From: Pasteurellaceae bacterium
GTDB taxonomy: Bacteria; Pseudomonadota; Gammaproteobacteria; Enterobacterales; Pasteurellaceae
Direction: 5' to 3'
DNA length: 28,355 nt
Assembly (NCBI GenBank): GCA_900756875.1
Contig: CAAELW010000173.1
Coordinates: 1-28,355, forward strand
This document shows, in pieces, positions 6,424 through 18,673 of this stretch. How positions within the stretch are numbered: position 1 is the stretch's first letter; each line of letters opens with the position of its first letter. The notes under the pieces were generated by a model. The model was not told the DNA's origin and ran no database searches. It was given only the letters and a program-made list of their open reading frames with translations. The translations under genes were made by a program, and so were the position numbers.

Positions 6424-9186
6424 ATGTCATTTGCAATCGGTCAACGTTGGATTAGTGAAACCGAAAATAACCTCGGATTAGGGATGATTACCGCCTTAGA
6501 TTTCCGCTCGGTTACCCTTCACTTTCCTGCCACAGATGAAACCCGAATTTATGCGGTGGCACAAGCGCCATTAACTCGAATTGTGTTGAATAAAGGAGAA
6601 CAACTTCATCACCAAACAGGTTGGCAAGGTGAAGTCCTTGATGTTCAAGAAATGAATGGTCTCTTATTTTATTTAGTCAAAAATGCGCAAGGTGAAGAGA
6701 TTATCGTCAATGAAAAAGAACTTTCTCCGATTATTTCCTTTAGCCAAGCGAAAGATCGCCTCTTTTCATCACAAATTGATCGTAGTGAACATTTTGCGTT
6801 GCGCTATCAAACCCTTCTGCATCAACAAGCTCAATTTCAATCGCCTTTGCGTGGCTTACGCGGTAATCGTGCGGGTTTAATTCCTCATCAGCTTCATATT
6901 GCGCAAGAGGTAGGAAATCGTATCAATCCTCGCGTGCTCTTAGCGGACGAAGTGGGGTTAGGTAAAACCATTGAAGCAGGAATGATTTTGCAAAATCAGC
7001 TTTTTGCTGAAAAAGTACAACGTGTGTTAATTATTGTACCAGAAACCTTGCAACATCAATGGCTTGTCGAAATGCTTCGTCGTTTTAATTTACATTTTTC
7101 ATTATTTGATGAAGAACGTTGTGAAGATTTTGCCGAACAAGCCATCAATCCATTTAGCACGGAAAGCTTAATTATATGTGCATTAGATTGGTTGAAAGCT
7201 CATCCTCATCGCGTACAACAAGCCATTGAAGCTGAATTTGACTGTTTAATTGTCGATGAAGCACATCATTTAGCTTGGTCAGAAAATGCGCCGAGTGCTG
7301 CTTATTTATTAGTAGAACAATTAGCTAACGCTATTCCGTCCGTTTTATTACTCACCGCAACGCCTGAACAACTAGGTTTGGAAAGCCATTTTGCACGCTT
7401 GCGCTTGCTTGATCCTGAACGTTTTTATGATTACCAGGTGTTCTTGAAGGAACAAGAAAACTATCAGCCTGTTGCGGATGCAGTGCAATCTTTACTCTCA
7501 GAGAAGCCGCTAAGTGCGGATGAAAAAAATCATATTTCTGATTTACTCAATGAGCGGGATGTCGAACCATTATTCAAAGCTTTAGCCTGTCATAATGATG
7601 AGGAGAAGCAAGCTGCGAGACAAGAGCTCATTCAAAATCTCATTGATCAACATGGCACAAGCCGTATTTTATTTCGCAATACACGCCAAGGGGTGAAAGG
7701 TTTCCCGCACAGGGTTTATCATCAAGTAACGATTGATGCGACTGAAGTAGATGAAAAAATTCATTGGTTAATTGATTTTCTAAAATCACACCGAAATGAA
7801 AAAATCTTAGTCATTTGTAAAACAGCACAAACGGCAATTCAACTTGAGCAAATTTTACGAGAAAAAGAAGCCATTCGCAGTGCTGTTTTCCATGAAAAAA
7901 TGTCAATCATTGAACGAGATCGCGCAGCAGCTTATTTTGCCGATACCGATAATGGCGCACAAGTTTTACTGAGTTCAAGCATTGGTTCTGAAGGCAGAAA
8001 CTTCCAATTTGCTTGTCATCTCGTACTCTTCGATTTACCAGAGAATCCTGACTTACTTGAGCAATGTATTGGCCGTTTAGATCGTATTGGACAAACGCGA
8101 GACGTACAAATTTATGTACCCTGCCTCGTAAACTCTACGCAGCAAGATTTAGCGCGTTGGTATCATCAAGGTTTAAATGCCTTTGAACAAACTTGCCCTA
8201 TTGGTATGGCATTGTTTGAACAATATGAATCGTTACTAAAAGTGCGGTCAGAAAGCAAAGAGAATTTTGAGCAACTTATTCTCCAAACGCAAAAGCAAGC
8301 AAAAGCATTGCGCTTAACCTTAGAGAAGGGACGTGATCGTTTGTTAGAATTAAATTCTAATGGTGGAGAAAAGGCGCAACGACTTGCGGCAGAAATTGCT
8401 CAAACAGATAATTCACCACAATTAGTCAATTTTGCACTGAATTTATTTGATATTATTGGCGTAGAGCAAGATGATTTAGGTGAAAGCAGCATTGTCATCA
8501 CGCCAACGGGCACCATGCTTGTTCCTGATTTTCCAGGGCTAAAAGAAGAAGGTGTCACAGTAACTTTTGACCGACAACTTGCCCTTGCTCGTGAGGAATT
8601 AGAATTTCTTACCTGGGATCATCCAATGATACGCCAAGGCATTGATTTAATTGCTTCTGGTGACATTGGCAAAGCATCGATGGCATTATTAGTCAATCAA
8701 CAGCTGCCTGCTGGCACGCTGCTGATTGAGTTGATCTATATGATTGAAAGCCAATCACCAAAAGGTTTGCAACTGAATCGTTTTCTTCCGCCTACACCTA
8801 TTCGCTTATTGCTGGATAGCAAAGGAAACGATCTAGCCGGACAAGTTAATTTTGATACATTGCAAAATAAACTTAAACCGCTAGGTAAAGACATTGCGAA
8901 TAGAATGATCAAAATGGCTCGTCCAAATATCGAGCAATTAATAAAAATAGGCGATCACAAAATAACTGAAATTGCACAAGCTCAAATTCGAGAAGCCAGT
9001 AAATTAGCAGATCAAACATTGACCTCTGAGCTCAATCGACTTATCGCCTTGAAAGCAGTAAATAAAAATATTCGCCAGGCGGAAATTGATGTATTAGAAA
9101 AACAACGCGTGCTTTCTCTGGAAGAGTTAAGTAACGCAAGCTGGCGATTAGATAGCCTTCGGGTAATAGTGACAAACAAGGAATAA
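6424..9186 (+). CDS. rapA: RNA polymerase-associated ATPase RapA (HepA)
   Basis: Swi2/Snf2-family ATPase that binds RNA polymerase and helps release it after transcription. The second of two adjacent ATGs (6424) is chosen: GAGG at 6414-6417 is better spaced, and the N terminus [13 protein letters not shown] then aligns with the E. coli start. The protein is 920 residues. Motif [10 protein letters not shown] is at about 174-182, DEAH at 278-281, LLTATP near 309-314, and motif [13 protein letters not shown] at 547-557 with the key arginines kept. N-terminal Tudor-like domains and a C-terminal RapA-specific region are present. It is about 48 residues shorter than E. coli RapA, mostly from one segment after GVKGFP (around residue 430). 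It is followed one base later by rluA. Confidence 0.97.
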   Translation: MSFAIGQRWISETENNLGLGMITALDFRSVTLHFPATDETRIYAVAQAPLTRIVLNKGEQLHHQTGWQGEVLDVQEMNGLLFYLVKNAQGEEIIVNEKELSPIISFSQAKDRLFSSQIDRSEHFALRYQTLLHQQAQFQSPLRGLRGNRAGLIPHQLHIAQEVGNRINPRVLLADEVGLGKTIEAGMILQNQLFAEKVQRVLIIVPETLQHQWLVEMLRRFNLHFSLFDEERCEDFAEQAINPFSTESLIICALDWLKAHPHRVQQAIEAEFDCLIVDEAHHLAWSENAPSAAYLLVEQLANAIPSVLLLTATPEQLGLESHFARLRLLDPERFYDYQVFLKEQENYQPVADAVQSLLSEKPLSADEKNHISDLLNERDVEPLFKALACHNDEEKQAARQELIQNLIDQHGTSRILFRNTRQGVKGFPHRVYHQVTIDATEVDEKIHWLIDFLKSHRNEKILVICKTAQTAIQLEQILREKEAIRSAVFHEKMSIIERDRAAAYFADTDNGAQVLLSSSIGSEGRNFQFACHLVLFDLPENPDLLEQCIGRLDRIGQTRDVQIYVPCLVNSTQQDLARWYHQGLNAFEQTCPIGMALFEQYESLLKVRSESKENFEQLILQTQKQAKALRLTLEKGRDRLLELNSNGGEKAQRLAAEIAQTDNSPQLVNFALNLFDIIGVEQDDLGESSIVITPTGTMLVPDFPGLKEEGVTVTFDRQLALAREELEFLTWDHPMIRQGIDLIASGDIGKASMALLVNQQLPAGTLLIELIYMIESQSPKGLQLNRFLPPTPIRLLLDSKGNDLAGQVNFDTLQNKLKPLGKDIANRMIKMARPNIEQLIKIGDHKITEIAQAQIREASKLADQTLTSELNRLIALKAVNKNIRQAEIDVLEKQRVLSLEELSNASWRLDSLRVIVTNKE
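8240..8248 (+). repeat. DNA uptake signal sequence inside rapA
   Basis: Exact AAGTGCGGT within rapA, encoding part of KVRSES just after the helicase core, a linker-like stretch where changes are tolerated. Confidence 0.9.
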
Positions 9187-9187
9187 T

Positions 9188-9847
9188 ATGGCACTTATTG
9201 AATACCATCCCCCTTTAGAACCGTATTTGGATATTATCTATCAAGATAATCATATCTGCGTGGTAAATAAACCAAGCGGTTTACTTTCCGTTCCTGGTAA
9301 TCAACCTGAATACTACGATAGTGCAATGAGCCGAGTAAAAGAGAAATTTGGATTTTGTGAACCTGCACACCGTTTAGATATGGCCACAAGTGGGATTATT
9401 CTATTTGCATTAAGTAAAGCGGCAGATAAAGAGTTGAAACGTCAATTCCGTGAACGTGAGCCAAAGAAATATTATCAAGCTTTAGTATGGGGACACTTAG
9501 AACAAGATAGCGGGGAAATTAATCTTCCTATGATTTGTGATTGGGAAAATCGCCCGCGTCAACGCATTGATTTTGTATTTGGCAAAAAAGCGGTCACTTT
9601 TTATGAAGTTTTAGAAAAATTACCGACTAACTGTACTCGAGTAAAACTGACTCCAATAACAGGACGTTCGCATCAACTTCGTTTACATACGCTCGCACTT
9701 GGACATCCCATTTTAGGTGACAAGTTTTATTCTCACCCACAAGCTAAATCGATGTCACCTCGTTTATGCTTACATGCAGAAGAACTTACGATTACGCACC
9801 CTATCACAGGTGAAAAAATGACATTCAGGGCTAAAGCTGAATTTTAG
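9188..9847 (+). CDS. rluA: Dual-specificity 23S rRNA/tRNA pseudouridine synthase RluA
   Basis: Converts uridine to pseudouridine at 23S rRNA position 746 and at position 32 of several tRNAs (E. coli numbering). The 219-residue protein carries the catalytic block HRLDMATSGI at 61-70, with Asp64 as the nucleophile, the same number as in E. coli RluA. The uracil-contacting block GRSHQLRLH lies further on. There is no S4 domain, as expected for RluA and unlike RluC or RluD. It starts one base after the rapA stop, so the two are translationally close; rapA-rluA is also the E. coli order. A strong two-way terminator follows. Confidence 0.96.
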   Translation: MALIEYHPPLEPYLDIIYQDNHICVVNKPSGLLSVPGNQPEYYDSAMSRVKEKFGFCEPAHRLDMATSGIILFALSKAADKELKRQFREREPKKYYQALVWGHLEQDSGEINLPMICDWENRPRQRIDFVFGKKAVTFYEVLEKLPTNCTRVKLTPITGRSHQLRLHTLALGHPILGDKFYSHPQAKSMSPRLCLHAEELTITHPITGEKMTFRAKAEF

Positions 9848-9861
9848 GAAAACAAGATATA

Positions 9862-9889
9862 AAAAAGGCTCACATCAGTGAGCCTTTTT
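9862..9889. terminator. Two-way terminator between rluA and rplQ
   Basis: GGCTCAC (9867-9873) pairs with GTGAGCC (9878-9884) around the loop ATCA. The A run (9862-9866) and T run (9885-9889) extend the stem and provide the U tail in both directions. It ends both rapA-rluA and the alpha operon. Confidence 0.92.
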
Positions 9890-9905
9890 ATTTTATAACA
9901 AATTA

Positions 9906-10313
<408 letters not shown>

Positions 10314-10329
10314 TTAACCTATGACCAAA

Positions 10330-11319
10330 CTAGTCTTCAGCAATACTTGCTGGTGGCCAATTCTCAAGGCGCATACCAAGTGACAAGCCACGTGAAGCGA
10401 GAACATCTTTAATTTCAGTAAGAGATTTCTTACCAAGATTAGGCGTTTTTAATAACTCAACTTCTGTACGTTGTACTAAGTCACCGATATAGTGAATTGT
10501 TTCTGCTTTCAAACAGTTAGCAGAACGAACTGTCAACTCTAAGTCATCAACAGGACGTAATAAAATCGGATCGAATTCCGGTTTTTCTTCCTTGACTTCA
10601 GGTTGACGAACATCACGCAAATCAACGAATGCATCGAGTTGCTCTGCTAAAATTGTTGCTGCACGACGAATTGCTTCTTCCGGATCAATAGTCCCGTTAG
10701 TTTCTAACTCAATAACTAGTTTATCTAAGTCAGTACGTTGTTCAACACGTGCTGCTTCAACATTGTAAGCAATACGGTCAACCGGGCTATAACAAGCATC
10801 CACTAATAAACGACCAATTGGACGATCTTCATTTTGTGAATGAGTACGAGCAGATGCTGGTACATAACCTCTACCACGTTGAACACGAATACGCATATTA
10901 ATAGATGCATTTTCGTCTGTTAAGTGACAGATTACATGTGATGGATTAACAATCTCAACATCACCATCATGGGTGATATCAGCTGCAACAACAGGGCCAA
11001 TTCCAGATTTATTTAATGTCAGAATAACATCATCTTTATTCTGTACTTTAACCGCTAGACCTTTAAGGTTTAAAAGAACTTCAAGAATATCTTCCTGAAC
11101 ACCTTCTTTACTACTATATTCGTGCAGTACGCCATCAATTTCTACTTCAGTTACAGCACAACCTGGCATTGAAGACAGAAGGATACGACGTAATGCATTC
11201 CCTAGAGTATGACCAAAGCCACGCTCTAACGGTTCTAAGATCACCTTAGCATGAGTAGAGCTAATTTGCTCGATATCTACTAAGCGTGGTTTTAAAAATT
11301 CTGTAACAGAACCCTGCAT
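10330..11319 (-). CDS. rpoA: DNA-directed RNA polymerase subunit alpha
   Basis: The 329-residue alpha subunit, the same length as in E. coli. The N-terminal domain (to about 235), which dimerises and seeds assembly of beta and beta', includes [22 protein letters not shown] linker ([19 protein letters not shown]) leads to the C-terminal domain. There RSANCLKAE contains the Arg (265 in E. coli) that contacts UP-element DNA and CRP, and [16 protein letters not shown] forms the rest of the surface. Its presence between rpsD and rplQ is the classical alpha operon layout, which ties polymerase supply to ribosomal protein synthesis. The intact C-terminal domain is relevant to the two CRP sites in this window. 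Confidence 0.99.
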   Translation of the reverse strand: MQGSVTEFLKPRLVDIEQISSTHAKVILEPLERGFGHTLGNALRRILLSSMPGCAVTEVEIDGVLHEYSSKEGVQEDILEVLLNLKGLAVKVQNKDDVILTLNKSGIGPVVAADITHDGDVEIVNPSHVICHLTDENASINMRIRVQRGRGYVPASARTHSQNEDRPIGRLLVDACYSPVDRIAYNVEAARVEQRTDLDKLVIELETNGTIDPEEAIRRAATILAEQLDAFVDLRDVRQPEVKEEKPEFDPILLRPVDDLELTVRSANCLKAETIHYIGDLVQRTEVELLKTPNLGKKSLTEIKDVLASRGLSLGMRLENWPPASIAED

Positions 11320-11350
11320 TTTATCCTCTCTTTGCTTTTAAGCTTAACTA

Positions 11351-11971
11351 TTATTTAGAGTAAAGCTCAACGATCAGATGTTCGTTAATGTCTGCTGATA
11401 AATCAGAACGTTCAGGAACACGTTTGAACACACCTTCCATTTTCGCAGAATCAACTTCTAACCAAGTTGGTTTTTCTCTTTGTTCTGCTAATTCTAATGA
11501 TGCTTTAATACGTGCTTGTTTTTTAGATTTCTCACGAACAGCAACGACATCATTTACAGAAACTTGGAAAGATGGGATATTTACAACACGACCATTTACG
11601 ACAATCGCTTTGTGGCTCACTAATTGACGAGCTTCTGCACGAGTTGCAGCAAATCCCATGCGATAAACAACGTTATCCAATCTACCTTCTAATAATACTA
11701 GTAAGTTTTCACCAGTATTACCTTTTAAACGGTTTGCTTCTTTATAGTAGTTACGGAATTGACGTTCTAAAATACCATAGATACGACGAACTTTTTGTTT
11801 TTCACGTAATTGACTACCATAGTCAGACAAACGCGGTTTACGAGCACCGTGTTGACCTGGTGCTGTATCAATTTTACATTTTGAATCAATCGCACGCACA
11901 CCTGATTTAAGGAATAAATCAGTGCCTTCACGACGGCTGAGCTTGAGTTTAGGGCCCAAATATCTTGCCAT
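11351..11971 (-). CDS. rpsD: 30S ribosomal protein S4
   Basis: Primary 16S rRNA binder that starts assembly of the 30S body. It is 206 residues, the same length as in E. coli. The N-terminal part [19 protein letters not shown] is standard, and the S4 RNA-binding domain (about 94-155) contains [14 protein letters not shown] and [23 protein letters not shown]. In enterobacteria S4 is also the translational repressor of the alpha operon, binding a pseudoknot at the rpsM start. The matching leader is visible here at 12759-12845, so the same feedback is likely. Confidence 0.98.
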   Translation of the reverse strand: MARYLGPKLKLSRREGTDLFLKSGVRAIDSKCKIDTAPGQHGARKPRLSDYGSQLREKQKVRRIYGILERQFRNYYKEANRLKGNTGENLLVLLEGRLDNVVYRMGFAATRAEARQLVSHKAIVVNGRVVNIPSFQVSVNDVVAVREKSKKQARIKASLELAEQREKPTWLEVDSAKMEGVFKRVPERSDLSADINEHLIVELYSK

Positions 11972-12000
11972 TTTCTTTCTCCAACTATCCTATTACGCCA

Positions 12001-12393
<393 letters not shown>

Positions 12394-12406
12394 TTATTTA
12401 CCCCGA

Positions 12407-12763
12407 CTATTTTTTGATCGGCTTACGTGGACCCTTACGGGTACGCGCATTAGTTTTAGTACGTTGACCACGTACCGGTAAACTACGACGATGACGTAAA
12501 CCACGGTAACAACCTAAGTCTAAAAGACGTTTGATGTTTAGTGTTACTTCACGACGTAAGTCACCTTCAACGGTAAATTTACCAACTTCGTCACGCAGTT
12601 TGTCAATCTGCTCTTCAGACAATTCGCTGATCTTAACATCTTCAGCAATACCCGCTGCAGCACAAATGCTTTTAGAACGAGTTTTACCGATACCGTAAAT
12701 TGCAGTTAAAGCGATTACAGCGTGTTTGTGATCAGGAATGTTAATGCCTGCAATACGGGCCAC
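12407..12763 (-). CDS. rpsM: 30S ribosomal protein S13
   Basis: Small-subunit head protein that bridges to the 50S (L5) and touches the P-site tRNA with its basic tail. It is 118 residues, starting with GTG at 12763, with GGAG upstream; from memory E. coli rpsM also starts with GTG. The helix-two-turn-helix block [10 protein letters not shown] and the tail block [18 protein letters not shown] are diagnostic. First gene of the alpha operon, and its start codon region lies inside the presumed S4-binding pseudoknot, so it should be the direct target of S4 repression. Confidence 0.98.
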   Translation of the reverse strand: MARIAGINIPDHKHAVIALTAIYGIGKTRSKSICAAAGIAEDVKISELSEEQIDKLRDEVGKFTVEGDLRREVTLNIKRLLDLGCYRGLRHRRSLPVRGQRTKTNARTRKGPRKPIKK

Positions 12764-12845
12764 TATGCACTCCTATTATTTTAACTAATTTGGTATTCTG
12801 ATCTTGAAAAGCCCGTTTTCAGGATACTCAAACAGAATACCAAGG
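12759..12845 (-). promoter_or_regulatory. Alpha operon leader: presumed S4-binding pseudoknot (alpha_RBS type)
   Basis: On the minus strand an outer 11-bp inverted repeat (TTGGTATTCTG at 12833-12843 with CAGAATACCAA at 12790-12800) encloses TTTGAGTATCCTG followed by AAAACGGGCTTTTCA. The inner stem pairs 12816-12821 with 12805-12810. The ribosome site GGAGTGCATA and the GTG start of rpsM follow. From memory this enclosed text is almost identical to the E. coli alpha operon leader bound by S4 (Rfam alpha_RBS type), while the outer stem differs in sequence but is kept as pairing. Confidence 0.75.
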
Positions 12846-12855
12846 ACATAAATGA

Positions 12856-12878
12856 GTTGAGTAGTATAACTACTCAAC
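12856..12878. other. Perfect palindrome centred on the alpha promoter -10
   Basis: GTTGAGTAGT (12856-12865) and ACTACTCAAC (12869-12878) are exact 10-base inverted repeats separated by 3 bases. The centre is the TATACT -10 of the predicted rpsM promoter. In a transcript reading through from rpmJ it would be a tight hairpin starting 26 bases after the rpmJ stop; it has no U run. See the findings. Confidence 0.85.
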
Positions 12879-12891
12879 CGGTTCTTTGCAA
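12863..12891 (-). promoter_or_regulatory. Alpha operon promoter
   Basis: TTGCAA (12886-12891) and TATACT (12863-12868) on the minus strand are separated by exactly 17 bases. The predicted start is near 12856, giving a leader of about 93 bases that contains the whole S4-site structure. This agrees with an independent alpha promoter after rpmJ in E. coli. Confidence 0.65.
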
Positions 12892-12904
12892 GAAGAAATG
12901 TTAA

Positions 12905-13018
12905 TTAACCTTGACGTTGTTTATGTTTAGGGTCGCTGCATAGTACGCGAACAACACCTTCACGTTTAACAATTTTACAGTTACGACACATCTTCTTAAC
13001 GGAAGCACGAACTTTCAT
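12905..13018 (-). CDS. rpmJ: 50S ribosomal protein L36
   Basis: A 37-residue gene, easily missed for its size, translated by eye as [20 protein letters not shown] then [17 protein letters not shown]. The zinc ligands Cys11, Cys14, Cys27 and His32 are all present, so this is the zinc-binding (C+) form. It is the last gene of the spc operon, 28 bases after secY, as in E. coli, and is followed by the alpha promoter region. Confidence 0.96.
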
Positions 13019-13046
13019 TGCTTATCCTTTTTACTTAAATGAACAA

Positions 13047-14372
13047 TTACTGTCCAAAACCTTTAAGGTTTGCTTTTTTTAACGCAGATTCATATTGAGA
13101 CGACATTAAGTGACTCTGAACTTGCACGATAAAATCCATAATTACAACAACAACGATTAATAAGGAAGTACCACCGAAGTAGAATTTAACATCCCATGCT
13201 GATGTCATAATATAAGGGACTAAACATACGAACGTTACATAAAGACCGCCAATTAATGTTAAGCGAGTCATTACTTTATCAATGTAACGAGATGTTTGTT
13301 CACCTGGTCTAATTCCTGGGATAAATGCACCAGATTTTTTTAGATTATCTGCTGTATCACGTGGATTATATTGCATTGCAGTATAGAAGAAACTGAAGAA
13401 AATAATCGCTACCGCATAAACAAGAAGATATAAAGGTTGTCCAGGATTCAACAACATTGATAAGTCATTTAACCACTCAAACTTATCATTCTGACCAAAC
13501 CATTGTGTCAATGTAGCAGGGAATAAAATAATGCTTGAAGCAAAAATTGCTGGCATTACGTTTGCCATATTAACTTTTAATGGTAAGTGAGTTGAATGAC
13601 CACCTAAAATTTGACGTCCTTGTTGACGCTTAGCATATTCAACACGAATTTTACGTTGTCCACGTTCTACGAAGACAACAAAGTAAGTTACTGCAAAAAC
13701 AATAGCAGCGATTAGTAGAAGAACTAAAGGATGCATTTGTCCTTGACGAGCTTGCTCAACTGTTTCGATGATTGCATGTGGCAATCCTGCAACAATACCA
13801 CCAAAAACAAGAATTGAGATACCATTACCAATACCTCTTTCAGTAATTTGCTCACCTAACCACATTAAGAACATGGTTCCGGTTACAAGACTCACTACTG
13901 CAGTGAAGTAAAAGGTAAAACCGATATTTGGCACTAATTGTGGCAACATATTCGGTAAACCGGTAGAAATTGCGATAGCTTGGATAGTAGCAAAAACCAC
14001 CGTTGCATAACGAGTATACTTGGTGATCTTTCTTTGTCCTGCTGCGCCTTCTTTTTTCAATTCTGCTAAAGCAGGTGAAACCGTAGCAAGCAATTGCATC
14101 ACGATAGATGCCGAGATATACGGCATGATACCTAATGCTAAAATTGATGCTCGGCTCAATGCACCACCAGAGAACATGTTTAACATATCAATGATGGTGC
14201 CTTTTTGTTGTTCAACTAATTGAGCTAGCACGGCGGCATCAATACCAGGAAGCGGAATAAAAGAACCAATACGATAAACGATAAGTGCACCTAATACAAA
14301 AAGCAATCTGCTTTTTAGTTCACCAGTACCACTATTAGTACTTCTGCTTTGATAACCTGGTTGTTTAGCCAT
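13047..14372 (-). CDS. secY: Protein translocase subunit SecY
   Basis: Channel-forming inner membrane subunit of the SecYEG translocon, which exports unfolded proteins and inserts membrane proteins. It is 441 residues with ten predicted transmembrane helices, the first at about 22-42 ([16 protein letters not shown]) followed by the periplasmic plug region around [14 protein letters not shown]. The SecA/ribosome-binding cytoplasmic loops include [19 protein letters not shown] and the C5 loop [25 protein letters not shown]. It lies in the spc operon between rplO and rpmJ, the conserved place that ties translocon supply to ribosome supply. The SRP receptor gene ftsY is in the same window. Confidence 0.98.
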   Translation of the reverse strand: MAKQPGYQSRSTNSGTGELKSRLLFVLGALIVYRIGSFIPLPGIDAAVLAQLVEQQKGTIIDMLNMFSGGALSRASILALGIMPYISASIVMQLLATVSPALAELKKEGAAGQRKITKYTRYATVVFATIQAIAISTGLPNMLPQLVPNIGFTFYFTAVVSLVTGTMFLMWLGEQITERGIGNGISILVFGGIVAGLPHAIIETVEQARQGQMHPLVLLLIAAIVFAVTYFVVFVERGQRKIRVEYAKRQQGRQILGGHSTHLPLKVNMANVMPAIFASSIILFPATLTQWFGQNDKFEWLNDLSMLLNPGQPLYLLVYAVAIIFFSFFYTAMQYNPRDTADNLKKSGAFIPGIRPGEQTSRYIDKVMTRLTLIGGLYVTFVCLVPYIMTSAWDVKFYFGGTSLLIVVVVIMDFIVQVQSHLMSSQYESALKKANLKGFGQ

Positions 14373-14379
14373 TTGCTAA

Positions 14380-14814
14380 TTATTCCTCAACTGAACCGCC
14401 AGCAGCTTCGATTGCTGCTTTTGCACCTTTAGTTACACGTAAACCACGTACAGTAACTGCAGATTTCACTTCACCAGCTAAGATAACTTTAGCGAATTGA
14501 ATATCTTTAGTTAAAATGTTTGCAGCTTTTAATGCTTCTAAAGTGACAACATTCCCTTCAACTTTTGTTAATTCGTTTAAACGAACTTCAGCGGTTACAG
14601 CTGATTTCATTGAAGTGAAACCAAATTTTGGTAAACGACGGTATAATGGCATTTGGCCACCCTCGAAACCACGACGAACACCGCCGCCAGTACGAGATTT
14701 TTGACCTTTATGACCACGACCACCAGTTTTTCCTAAACCTGAACCAATACCACGACCAAGGCGTTTTGCACTGTGCTTAGCACCTTCAGCCGGAGATAGA
14801 GTATTTAAACGCAT
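14380..14814 (-). CDS. rplO: 50S ribosomal protein L15
   Basis: Late-assembling large-subunit protein. It is 144 residues, starting [20 protein letters not shown], with the long Gly/Arg/Lys-rich extension ([19 protein letters not shown]) that reaches into 23S rRNA. A globular C-terminal domain follows ([20 protein letters not shown]). It lies between rpmD (4 bases) and secY (7 bases) in the spc operon, spacing that suggests coupled translation. Confidence 0.98.
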   Translation of the reverse strand: MRLNTLSPAEGAKHSAKRLGRGIGSGLGKTGGRGHKGQKSRTGGGVRRGFEGGQMPLYRRLPKFGFTSMKSAVTAEVRLNELTKVEGNVVTLEALKAANILTKDIQFAKVILAGEVKSAVTVRGLRVTKGAKAAIEAAGGSVEE

Positions 14815-14818
14815 TCTC

Positions 14819-14998
14819 TTACTCCTCCACTTTAACCATGTATGAAACTTGGTTAATCATACCACGTACTGCCGGAGTATCGATTAACTCAACAGTATGG
14901 TGCATATGGCGAAGACCAAGACCACGCAAGGTAGCTTTGTGCTTCGGTAAACGAGCAATTGAGCTACGAACTTGAGTTACTTTAATAGTTTTAGCCAT
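14819..14998 (-). CDS. rpmD: 50S ribosomal protein L30
   Basis: A 59-residue large-subunit protein, [20 protein letters not shown] onward, the same length as in E. coli. ATG at 14998 is chosen because GGGG at 15008-15011 is the likely ribosome site; the longer form beginning with TTG at 15004 adds only two foreign residues. It begins 6 bases after the rpsE stop in the spc operon. Confidence 0.96.
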
Positions 14999-15004
14999 TA
15001 TCAA

Positions 15005-15511
<507 letters not shown>

Positions 15512-15519
15512 TTACCTCA

Positions 15520-15873
15520 TTAGAACTGTAGACCAGCTTCACGTGCAGCGTCCGCTAAAGTTTGGACACGACCATGATATTTAAAACCGGAACGGTCAAA
15601 AGCAACGTCTTTAACGCCTTTTGCTAATGCGCGCTCAGCAACAAGTTTACCTACTACTGCTGCGGCATCTTTATTACCGGTATATTTAACTTGCTCACGA
15701 ATTGCTTTTTCAACAGTTGAAGCAGCGGCAAGCACTTCTGAACCGTTTGGTGCAATAACTTGTGCGTAGATATGACGCGGAGTACGGTGAATAACTAGAC
15801 GAGTTACACCTTGCTCTCTCATCATATGACGTGCACGAGCTGCACGACGGATACGAGCTGATTTCTTATCCAT
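15520..15873 (-). CDS. rplR: 50S ribosomal protein L18
   Basis: Binds 5S rRNA together with L5 and forms the central protuberance. It is 117 residues, [22 protein letters not shown] onward, with a basic N-terminal tail and the family core [16 protein letters not shown]. The C-terminal [26 protein letters not shown] is diagnostic. It lies 13 bases after rplF and 14 before rpsE in the spc operon. Confidence 0.98.
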   Translation of the reverse strand: MDKKSARIRRAARARHMMREQGVTRLVIHRTPRHIYAQVIAPNGSEVLAAASTVEKAIREQVKYTGNKDAAAVVGKLVAERALAKGVKDVAFDRSGFKYHGRVQTLADAAREAGLQF

Positions 15874-15886
15874 AGTGTTACCTTAA

Positions 15887-16420
15887 TTATTTCTTCTTAG
15901 CCTCTTTCATACGTACTACTTCATCAGAGTAACGTACACCTTTACCTTTATAAGGTTCAGGACGGCGATAAGCACGAATATCTGCTGCAACTTGACCAAT
16001 TAACTGCTTGTCTGCACCTTTTAAAACGATTTCCGTTTGTGAAGGGCATTCTGCAGTAATACCTGCTGGTAAAGTGTGCTCCACAGGGTGAGAGAAACCT
16101 AAGCTTAATGCAACTACGTTGCCTTTAACTTGAGCTCTGTAACCAACACCCACTAGTTGTAATTTCTTAGTGAAGCCTTCAGTAACACCGATAACCATTG
16201 CATTAACTAATGCACGAGCTGTACCCGATTGAGCATTCGCTTCAACAAAACCTTCACGTGGAGTGAAAGTAAATTGACCATTATCTTGTTTAACTTCAAC
16301 TGAGTGATGAATTGTGCGAGATAACTCGCCATTTTTTCCTTTTACTGTTAATAGCTGACCGTCGAGTTTAACTTCAACGCCGGCAGGAATACTAACAGGT
16401 GCCTTTGCAACACGAGACAT
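15887..16420 (-). CDS. rplF: 50S ribosomal protein L6
   Basis: Large-subunit protein near the factor-binding site, made of two similar domains. It is 177 residues, [21 protein letters not shown] onward. The second domain has [25 protein letters not shown], and the tail [26 protein letters not shown] is standard. The C-terminal part is intact, which matters because truncations there affect aminoglycoside response in other species. It lies 15 bases after rpsH in the spc operon. Confidence 0.98.
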   Translation of the reverse strand: MSRVAKAPVSIPAGVEVKLDGQLLTVKGKNGELSRTIHHSVEVKQDNGQFTFTPREGFVEANAQSGTARALVNAMVIGVTEGFTKKLQLVGVGYRAQVKGNVVALSLGFSHPVEHTLPAGITAECPSQTEIVLKGADKQLIGQVAADIRAYRRPEPYKGKGVRYSDEVVRMKEAKKK

Positions 16421-16435
16421 TTTCCTACCCCTCTA

Positions 16436-16828
16436 TTAAGCTACGTAACAGATGATCTCACCGCCTAAGCCCGCTTGACGAGCTGCACGGTCAGTCATAA
16501 CACCTTTAGATGTAGAAATTACAGCGACACCTAAACCACCCATAACTTTTGGTAATTCGTCTTTACGTTTGTAAATACGAAGACCAGGACGGCTTACACG
16601 TTGGATGCTTTCTACAACCGGTTTGCCTTGGAAATATTTTAAAGTAATTTCCAATTCAGGTTTTGCACCTTCTAAAACTTTAACGCTTTCGATATAACCT
16701 TCAGCAGCTAATACGTTGGCAATTGCCACTTTTAGCTTGGAAGAAGGCATATTGATTGCAACTTTGTTCGCAGCTTGACCGTTACGAATACGGGTCAACA
16801 TATCTGCGATTGGATCTTGCATACTCAT
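16436..16828 (-). CDS. rpsH: 30S ribosomal protein S8
   Basis: Primary binder of helix 21 of 16S rRNA and, in enterobacteria, the translational repressor of the spc operon. It is 130 residues, [20 protein letters not shown] onward. The C-terminal RNA-binding block [26 protein letters not shown] is present. A target site resembling helix 21 overlaps the rplE start in the same operon (17697-17732), so feedback by S8 is likely here. Confidence 0.98.
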   Translation of the reverse strand: MSMQDPIADMLTRIRNGQAANKVAINMPSSKLKVAIANVLAAEGYIESVKVLEGAKPELEITLKYFQGKPVVESIQRVSRPGLRIYKRKDELPKVMGGLGVAVISTSKGVMTDRAARQAGLGGEIICYVA

Positions 16829-16864
16829 TGTACTTTTTCTCCGATTCCAAAATAAAGTGGTATA

Positions 16865-18050
<1,186 letters not shown>

Positions 18051-18063
18051 TTCTCACTTCTCC

Positions 18064-18438
<375 letters not shown>

Positions 18439-18479
18439 TTATGCTCCGTTAAGTTAATAATACACCCTTGCGGGACGAA

Positions 18480-18515
18480 CCTATCCATGCCTTATAAAGA
18501 TATATGGCGGATAGG
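18480..18515 (-). other. 5'-terminal hairpin of the spc mRNA (predicted)
   Basis: CCTATCC (minus strand 18515-18509) pairs with GGATAGG (18486-18480). Inside, GCC pairs with GGC and a short AT stem follows. The first base of the stem coincides with the start site predicted from the spc promoter at 18522-18550. Confidence 0.5.
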
Positions 18516-18521
18516 TGGCGG

Positions 18522-18550
18522 AGTTTACCAAAATCAAGCTAGAAACGCAA
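18522..18550 (-). promoter_or_regulatory. spc operon promoter
   Basis: On the minus strand an extended -10 TGG-TAAACT (18522-18530) lies 17 bases after TTGCGT (18545-18550). E. coli Pspc, as I recall, is also an extended -10 promoter. The predicted start is near 18515, about 80 bases before rplN. A rival pair, TTGACC (18588-18593) overlapping the uptake signal, has poor spacing and no good -10. Confidence 0.45.
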
Positions 18551-18581
18551 TCAAAATTTTACGCTTAAATTAGCGCATTTA

Positions 18582-18590
18582 AAGTGCGGT
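18582..18590 (+). repeat. DNA uptake signal sequence in the S10-spc gap
   Basis: Exact AAGTGCGGT followed by CAAATTTT. It is the only exact copy I find between 9848 and 23876, and it lies in non-coding DNA between two ribosomal protein operons. Confidence 0.9.
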
Positions 18591-18624
18591 CAAATTTTCA
18601 TCACTTTTAGCAAGCCGTGGAAAG

Positions 18625-18656
18625 AAAAAAGCCAACGGTATAAACCATTGGCTTTT
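18625..18656 (-). terminator. S10 operon terminator
   Basis: On the minus strand GCCAATGGT (18652-18644) pairs with ACCGTTGGC (18639-18631) in a 9-bp stem with one T-G pair and a 4-base loop. It is followed by a run of six T (18630-18625). It lies about 20 bases after the rpsQ stop and separates S10 from spc. Confidence 0.88.
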
Positions 18657-18673
18657 ATTTTTTAACTTGTTAA

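Noticed and set aside
8062..8094. Cys in place of Arg in RapA motif VI ([11 protein letters not shown]) as a dead helicase
   Set aside because: The two arginines that matter in Swi2/Snf2 motif VI (GR and DR positions) are kept, and all other motifs are intact.
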